Positions 27,614 through 36,600 of a stretch of 64,000 bases of DNA are shown here, one piece after another. Position numbers and translations under genes: made by a program. Every line of letters starts with the position of its first letter. Positions within the stretch are counted from its first letter, which is position 1. The DNA is from Clostridiaceae bacterium AM27-36LB (GTDB lineage: Bacteria > Bacillota > Clostridia > Lachnospirales > Lachnospiraceae): positions 62,001-126,000 of the forward strand of contig QUJQ01000006.1 in the NCBI GenBank assembly GCA_003480725.1, read 5' to 3'. The notes beneath the pieces are model-generated. The model did not search any database. It was given only the letters and a program-made list of their open reading frames with translations, and was not told the origin of the DNA.

Positions 27614-27642
27614 TTGAGAGCCAGATATTATCCAGCTCTCAA
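27614..27642 (-). other. Hairpin spanning the stop codon of the giant adhesin gene
   Basis: TTGAGAGC and GCTCTCAA pair around a 13-base loop holding the adhesin stop codon. No U-run follows, so it is more likely an mRNA-stability or processing element than a terminator; it could help set a higher level of backbone pilin mRNA. Confidence 0.5.
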
Positions 27643-30600
27643 TTTTCTTTTTTTGCGTTTCAGCAGCCATGCTGATGCAGAGGTTCCCAACATCAATGCC
27701 ATACCAGCGGTCACGCCGGCCATTCCTCCCGTGCCACCGGTGGACGGCACATCAAACGGAAGGGAATTGTAGAAGGTCAGTGTCACATCATAGTAATAGA
27801 TCTTATCTCCCACTACTTCTGTGTATCCTGTGGACGGTTCTTTCACATCTGCCACATTTAACTCGTAGGGGATCGTGATCTCTCTGGATGAGTTCAGCAA
27901 ATTGTAACCCGCCGGTGCTTTGACCTCCGTCAGACGGTATTTGCCCGGTAGCAGATGTTCAAATTTAGCATTTCCATCTGTTCCTGTTGTCTGATTTACA
28001 ATTCCAGAAGACACCCATGTACTACTTGCTTCATCATAAACTTCCAACTGGAATTCCGCACCAAATAAAGGTGTTTCATCAGCTTTCCGTTTCTTGATCG
28101 TGATGCTGCCCTCCAGTTTTGCATTTGTTACCGTATTCCATACTGGCATTATCGCAGCTGGAGTACCTTCTGTAGTGTCACCCGTAGTTGCCTGCAGCAG
28201 ATCTGTCACCGTTGCTTCAATGGGATCCGGATTCAGCTTATAACCTTCGGGGGCTTTTGTTTCCTTCAGATAATAAGTGGACTTCTCTTTTGTAAAGCTT
28301 GTAGAACTTGCTGTTCCATTTTTATCTGTAGGTCCTACGCTTCCCACTTTTATGGTACAAGCCGCATCTTTGTAAATATCAAACTCTGCCCCAGAAAGAT
28401 TGATATCCGCCTCTGTATCAGATGCCTTCTCGGCAATCTTCTTCACATAGATCTTGGCAAGTGCTCCATTGGCAACCTCGATCGTCGTTGTCTCACCAGC
28501 TGCCACCGATACTTCCCATACCGTGTCAGGAATCTGGAACGGATAATCTGCCGGAACACCTGTCTCTTTTACATAGTAGATGTTCTGCTCTGCCACAAAA
28601 TCTTCGGATATTGCATAACCGTCTTCACCAGTTTTCATGGTTCCATCACTTGCGGCACTAACAGAGGTAAATGGTTTTGTACACTCTTTGTCTTTATATA
28701 CCGTAAACGTGACATTACTCAATGGGCTTCCCGTCGCTGAATCATATTTATACAGCTGAATTCTGGACATCTTTCTTGTATCCAGGACTACCACCGGATC
28801 TGCCGCAGTACCTTGTCCTTTTGGTCCCGGAACTTCAATCACTTCATCCGAGCATTCATAACCCTCTGGTGCCTGCAATTCTTTGAGATAGTAGGTATCC
28901 TGTGCCTTTACAAACTTGCCCGAACTTGCTTTTCCATCATCACCCGTCGGTCCGATACTTCCAACTTCGGTTCCTGCTTTACATGCATCTGTCAGGTAGA
29001 TTCCATATACTGCACCTGCCAACAGCTTATCCGTCTTATCCTTATCTTTCTTGATGATATGGATCTCTGTCATGTCTTCTTCTTGACCGTTTCTGATCGG
29101 TCCTACTGTCAGCGTTGCACCATTCTTTGGCTTCACCGGAATCACAGTTGTACTAAGTTCATAGCCAGACAGTGCTACACTCTCCTTCAGGTAATACCAT
29201 TCCTGTGTGATCGGGAACTCGGTACTTGTTGCCCTTCCGTCATCCCCCGTCAATGGTAATGTCAGAATCGGTGTAATACACTCTGGTGTTGCATATAACC
29301 TGAACTGTGCACCTTTCAATGGTTTTATTCCATCTTCTGCAGTTTTTAATATCTGAATACTGGTTGTTGCTCTCTCATTTTCAATTGCTTCTGCCTGTGC
29401 TATCTTATCAACTTCTGTCTTTACTTCGCGAATCACACCTGATAATACATATCCGGTCGGAGCCTGTGATTCTCTCACATAGTAGACTTCCCGTGTCCGA
29501 TGGAATTTTTCTGAAACAGCCGTTCCATCTGCTTTTGTCGGTCCAATCTGGCAGACCTCATTCTGCTGATTCAGTGCATCTTCCTTGGTCTTATAGACTT
29601 TGAAATACGCACCTGCTAATGACTTCTTAAGATTGCCATTGATCACTTCTATCTTTTCCACCTGGATCTGTGTCATCTCCGGATTGTTGGTGATCAGCTG
29701 CGGTGATACATGCAGCTCTGTCTTTCCAGTATCATTTCCATCTGCATCCAGTACTTTACGATGTTCTACTGAAAATGGAATCGCTGCTGTACTCGGATGA
29801 TACCATTTCGGTGTACCGATCTCTTTCAGATAATACGTGTCCTGTGTGTAAGCGAATTCATCTGACATCGCAAAACCACTGGTATCTGTAGCTGGGAGAG
29901 TCGTCAACAATGTGTCATCACTACAAGACTTATCAGAATATACTCCGAATACCGCACCTGCAATGTTATCTCCGGTAACTGCATCTGTCTTATCAACAGC
30001 CACCTGAATCAGTTCCACATTATCCGGTGTGTTCCAAACAGTAACTACCGGTATCATTGTATCATCTCCAGGCTGATCCAAAAGGTCATGGATATTTACC
30101 TCTGTCGGAGCTGTTGGTGCCTGGTAACCCTTTGGAACTGTTGTCTCTTTGATATAGTAGATCTCCTGCGTAATTCCAAACTCTCCGGAATCAAAGACGC
30201 CTATTTCACCTGTCCGCGGTGTAAAGTTCAGAATCTTTTCTTCTTCACAGTCTTCATCCGCATATAAGGCAAACGCAGCACCATCCAACAGTTCCCGAGT
30301 CTTCACATCCCTCTTTTCTATAGCAAAGGAAATGGTGTCTCTGCCGTTTTTAATCTCAAACGGATCAATTGTCCCCTTCGTAGCTCCTTCTACAGCCTCC
30401 ACTGGTCCATGTATTTTCTCTGGATATAATGGATATCCAACTGGTGCTTTCGTTTCTTTGAGCCAGAATTCTCCGCTCCCCAGCTTAATCTCACCACTAT
30501 ATGCATAACCAGTCTCATCCGTTGGGCCAAGTGTAGTAACAAATGACTCATCTGTACAGGATTCCTTGGAGTAGACATTAAATTCTGCACCCTGCAATCC

Positions 30601-33600
30601 CTTTGTTGGATCATCTGCATCCACTTTTCTTATGCCGATCATGGTATACTTCGGAGTATTCTGTGCATAGTAGTCAGTTGTATCGCCCACAATTATCAGC
30701 TCATCTACCTGATCAGATTTTACATATCCATCGATCTCGCGACTCTCTCTTACATAGTAAGTATCCTGCTCATAATCAATGGTTCCTGTAGCCACACCTG
30801 TGTCGTTTGTCGGACCAATCTCCTCGACAGCATTTATTTGATTCTGTGCATCCGCTTCTGTCTTATAAATTTTGAAATATGCACCTGCCAACGGCTCACT
30901 GTCGTCCGAGTCTGTCTTGTTGACACGGATCTGGATCTGCCTCCTGGTGTCGGTGAAAGTTACTACCTGTAGACCCGCTTCATCTGTTCCAGGAATAATC
31001 TGCTTGACTTCGTCACTGAGTACATAGCCTTTCGGAGCCTTGCTCTCCTTGATCCAGTACGGTATATCCTGTTCCTTTACAAATTTCGGTGATAAAGCAT
31101 TTCCACTTATATTTGTCGGGCCAACTTCCACAACCGGCTGTGTGCAGTCCTTGTCTTTGTAAACCGTAAAGTATGCACCAGCTAACGGTTTTTCTGTACC
31201 GCTTTCCACTTTCTTGACTTTGACCTGAACCAGATCAGTTTTATTCTCTTCAGGAATATTCGGCACTTCCAACAATGCACACACAGCATTCTCTACCGCT
31301 GTCACTTTCCATACGGTATCCAGCTTCACATAACCAGACGGTGCCTTCAACTCTTTGACATAAAATTCATCCTGAGTCAACAGAAGCTTTTTGGATATTC
31401 CATATCCATCAGAGTTCGTTTCAAATGTATCCAGCTCTGTGCCTGCTTCACAGTTAATGTTTTTATAAACACCAAACTTTGCTCCAGACAGGTTCTTGTT
31501 GTTGTTCGTAGCGTCATACTTATGAACCCGAATCTGTGTCCATTTCCGGTCATTGGTTCTTACAACTGTATATTCCTTCTGATTGGATGTAATCGTGACA
31601 GTATCAACTTGGTCACTCAGTTGATATCCAACCGGCGCATAGAGCTCTTTGACATAATAATTCGTCTGATCCGGTGTAAAAATCGGTGACTTTGATTTGC
31701 CGTCTATATCCGTCGCCGGGAGCTCCATCCACAGATTCTCACATGTCTCATCTCTGTAGATTCCAAATACTGCATCTTTCAAAGGAGTGCTTCCATCCTC
31801 TGTGGTCTTCTTGATCATAATCTGTGCTGTCTGCCTGTCATTCGGAATCGCTGCCTCCAGACTGCTAACCTGAGCTTGTCCATTCTCTCCTGGCTTTAAT
31901 GTCAGTTCATAAACCTTATTGGAAAGCAGGTAATCTTCCGGTGCTTTTGTTTCCTTCATGTAGCATACCGTTCCTTCATAGATAAACTCTTCTGAAGTTG
32001 CGGTTCCATCGACTCCTGTCTCCAGAACTAATGGCTTTTCTGAAATCATAAGTGGCGTTGTACATGCTTCGTCTGTATATACAGTAAATTGTGCTCCTGC
32101 AAGCCTTGCTTCCGTAACGGAGTCGATCTTCTCTACCTTGATCTGCTTCGGAATCGGTGTATCTTGAACTTTCGTCGGATTCGTCTGATTCACAACAACA
32201 GCCACTTCCTGAACCGGCGCAATCTTATACCCGGTCGGTGCCGTTACCTCTTTCAGATAGAAAGTCGTGTTCGCAGACACCGGAAGCGTACCAGACTTAC
32301 TGTAACCATTTTCATCTGTAGGCTCCATCTTCTCTATGGGAGTTCCTGTACAAGATGCATCCGCGTAGATCTCAAATACTGCACCTGCCAGCTTCTTATT
32401 AGAATCCTGAGCACTGACTTTGGTTACTTCAATATATGTAGTGTTTTTGTAATTCTTAAATGTCAGCTCTTTCGGATCTTGCTTGTCATCGATCTCTACC
32501 TTCTGGATCACATCCGAACGTACGTATCCACTGGGAGCGGTTGTCTCGATCACATAATAGGTTTTCTGTTCTGGCACAAACATTTCTGACGTTGCTTTTC
32601 CATCTGTCCTTGTCGGACCGATACTGAACTTCTGATTATTTCTTGTTCTCGCATCCTCCTCTGTCAGGAATACGCCAAATTTCGCTCCACTTAACGCTGT
32701 ATTGCTTACGCCATCGATCTTGTAGACCGGAATAGATACCTTCCGCTTGTCATTGGTGATGGTACCTATATCTGCAACCTCACCACCGGCAACGTTAACT
32801 GAATGTACCTGATCCGAGAGAACATAACCTCCATCAGGCTGCTTGATCTCCTTCACATAATAATCTGATGCCTTTGCTGTAAATGCTTCTGAAATTGCAA
32901 ATCCATTGGAAGCAGTCGGTCCAATGGTAAACTGCTGATTGTTACCGTTCTTTGCATCATCTTCTGACAAGTAAGCTGCAAATACTGCTCCTTCCAGACC
33001 TTCTCCAGTCTCAGCATCTGTCTTGGTGAGCGCAATTTTACTTGGTTCTGTTCCATTGTAGATCACCGTTGGCTGAGTATTAAGAAAAGCACGTGTCATT
33101 CCATCCGATAATTTGTACGGAGCCGGGACATAGATTTCCTTCAGATAATAATCTGTGTATCCCTCAGGCAGACTGATCTGTGCAGTTGCCTCTCCATTTT
33201 CATTTGTCGGTCCAATCAGTCCAACAGTTGCTCCTCCATCCATATAGACCACAAATATTGCCCCTTTTATGGGCTTATTCGTTCCTTCTTCCAGCTTTCG
33301 AATCTGAATACTTATGGGCTTACTGGTATTCCTGATTAAAGTGCAATCAGTCGAATCCAGAGAAGGCGGATTACCCGGATCTTCCAGTGCTGTTGTTTTT
33401 ACAGGAAATACTCGACCGATATTCCATCTATAAGATGAATCCAAGCTGCCACAACCGGTTTCCTTGACATAATAGATTTCCTGAGTCCGAGGAAAAATCT
33501 TGGAAGCACCCTTTCCATTCCAGTAGTTGGTCTTAATTTCCCCTGCCTCTGTAACCTGATCTGTACACTCTATATCTCTATATACATTAAATGTTGCTCC

Positions 33601-36600
33601 AGAAACATTCGATGTCTCTGAACGTTTCCAAATTGGTATCCATGTCCATTCCTGGCTGTTCGTTACCTTGACAATCTGCATCGTTGCATCATTTGTCAGA
33701 GTTACCTCTTTTGGCGTGCTATCCAACTCGTAGCCTTCGGGTGCTTCAAGCTCTTTCAGATAAATGGTCAGATAACGTACCGGAATATTACTAAACGTTA
33801 TCTTTCCATCATCGCCCGTCACCTGTGGCTCTGCTATTAAAGTCTTACACTCCAGGTCACTGTATAAAGCAAACTTTGCGCCTTTTAACGGGTTCGTCGT
33901 ATAGGAATCCGTTTTGACAATCTGAACAGATTTCTTAATCTGAGCATTTTCGATTGTCACTTCTGTATAGGCATTTTTTGTATTTACTTTTACATTTACC
34001 GGTGTGCTTTTCACCTTATATCCATATGGTACTGTATTTGGTCTTTCTTTTACCCATACATTGGACAAACTGTTATCTGAATAAATCTTTGAATAGGATC
34101 GCCCATCTGCATTGGTCGCCGTTAATGTCTCTATCAGCTTCGTGCATGCCCGATCCGTATAAACATCAAATACAACACCTTCCAATGGTTTTTGAGAGTC
34201 TGCATCAATCTTATGAACACTCAATCCATACCAGTTACTGTTGCTTGTTACATTCGCCACATCGAAGTGGTTGGAATTACCCTGCACTAATGTGATCTTC
34301 CGTGGATTCTCCGGATTCTTATAGCCATTTGGCACCTTTTCCACCAGATAGTAGTCTCCCGGTGTTACATCTTTCGGCAATTGCTTTTTGATATAACCAG
34401 TTGCAGAAGTTGTTCCAAGATCAATAGACTCAGACGTTATCTTAACTGTAGCCGTCCTGTTCAGGTAGAACTTCACCCCTTCCAACGGTTTCTTCGTACC
34501 ATCAGATTTTAATTCGTATTTGTAGATCTCAAGCGGTATTCTTGTAACCAGCGGATCTTCTATTGCTGCCTGGGTCCATCTATTGGTAACCAAAGTGTAC
34601 GGTCTAGGCTCCGTATCCAATACATAATCATCAGGAACATATTCTTCTCGAATCCACACCTTCTGATTATCATGTAACTTCGGATAATAATACTTATCCG
34701 TAGCTGCCTTTCCCGTTGCATCTGTGATTACCGTGGTCAGCTTACTATCTTCCGTACACTCCTGGTTAGTATAGATTCCAAATACGGCTCCTTCGATTGG
34801 TTTCTTGCTGCCAGAGTCATCGGTCTTGGTTATGGAGATTCCATACCAGTGCGGGTCGTTCGGGAACTCTACTTTGTTTTCACCGTAGTTAAGCGTCACT
34901 GTCATAGTATGTGTAGATCCCGAATATCCCTCCGGTGCTGTAGATTCATAGATGCTATAGGTTGTTTCACCTATAACGGCACCTCTTTGTATCATCTGCT
35001 CATACAACCAACCATTTTCTGTCGGAGAGATTCTATAATATCCGTCCGATCCTGTTACCACAGTTTCCCCATATGGCGGTAAGCCTGTACCCTTAATTGT
35101 AAAATGTGCATTTGCCAAGGGCTGCTTTGTCGCACTATCATACTTGTAAATTGAGATGGAAGGTTCTTCGTGTTCATTTTTAACTTTATATTCGTATACA
35201 GTGCCATCAAGTCGTCCAGAAGCATCAATTTTTACCGGCTTAATTTTTTTCCATGGACCATTATCCGGATATTGGATTTCATCTACATAATATGTGCCTT
35301 GACGCAATGTAAAGTTTGAAGTAACTCCATATTCATCTGTCTCACCCGTCTCAAAGACAAAGTCTGTACATGCTTCATCTTTGTAAATTCTGAATTTTGC
35401 TCCTTTTAACCCCTTCCCCGTTTCTTTATCTATTTTCTTAATGTAAAGATGTTGTTTCAGATTATCAGAAGGATTATCCGCTGTAATCGACACCTTGTGA
35501 GTTTGATTCGGTGCAGGATTTGGCTTAAATGGAAAAATACTCCCCACTGATCCCACATACGTCTTATTTGGACTAGAATAATTAATTGGTACTTTAGTCT
35601 CTTTTAGATAATATTTCACATTATCTCTAAGTGGGACTCTATCAAAGTGTCCTTTTCCCGCAGCATCCGTTTTGATATGACCTACAACTTCTACCTCACC
35701 TGTTATCAAGTTCTCTACACATACATCAAACTCTCCAAAGCTCAAAGATTCACCGCTGTCCAAATCCTTCTTTTCAACATATACGGGGAAATCATCGGAT
35801 CTTTCTTTATTTTCTGCCGTATACTGCAGAATCTTTGTTCCCTCATTTGACTCCGATACTTGAATTTTAATTCCTTTTACCCAGTCTTCATTCAAATAGT
35901 AACCATTCGGTGCCTCTGTTTCCACAAGCCAGTAGGTCTCTTGTGTAGGATGAAAACTCAGGATAACTTTTCCATCTTCCAGCGTGGTTCCATGAGCAAC
36001 CGATCCATAAGTAATGCCTTGCATCGGATATATATCGAATGTAGCTCCGGCAAGTGCTTTCCTTGTATTTTTGTCTACTTTGAGAACTTCTACATTCACC
36101 TCATAGGGCTTATTGTAGTAGGTCACAGATGGTATGATATTATCTTTCACTGCATTGCTGACATCTATTCTCTTCACTTCTGTGGACAGTTTGTATCCAG
36201 CAGGAGCTTTCGTCTCTTTCATATAATAAATACCTTGATTGATATCATTGTATGCAAATTTAGCCGATGAAGCGTATCCATTCGTTGATGTTGGTCCCAG
36301 TTTAACTACTCGTTTAGTGCATGCTGCATCTGAATATAACGTGTATTCAGCTCCGGCTAATGGTTTGGATTTTCCTGAACCTAACTCATATTTATACACT
36401 CCAACCTGAATCTTGTTGGAGTTCGGTACGGTATATTCAATTCCTCCTTTTGTCACCCCTGTTTTGACAGTCATCTCATACACTTTATCCGGCTGCGATG
36501 GATATCCGTTTGGTGGCTGTGTCTCTTTCAGGTAATATACATCCTGCATAACATGGAATGAAGCTGATTCTGCTTTTCCCGCAGAATCTGTCGGTCCCAG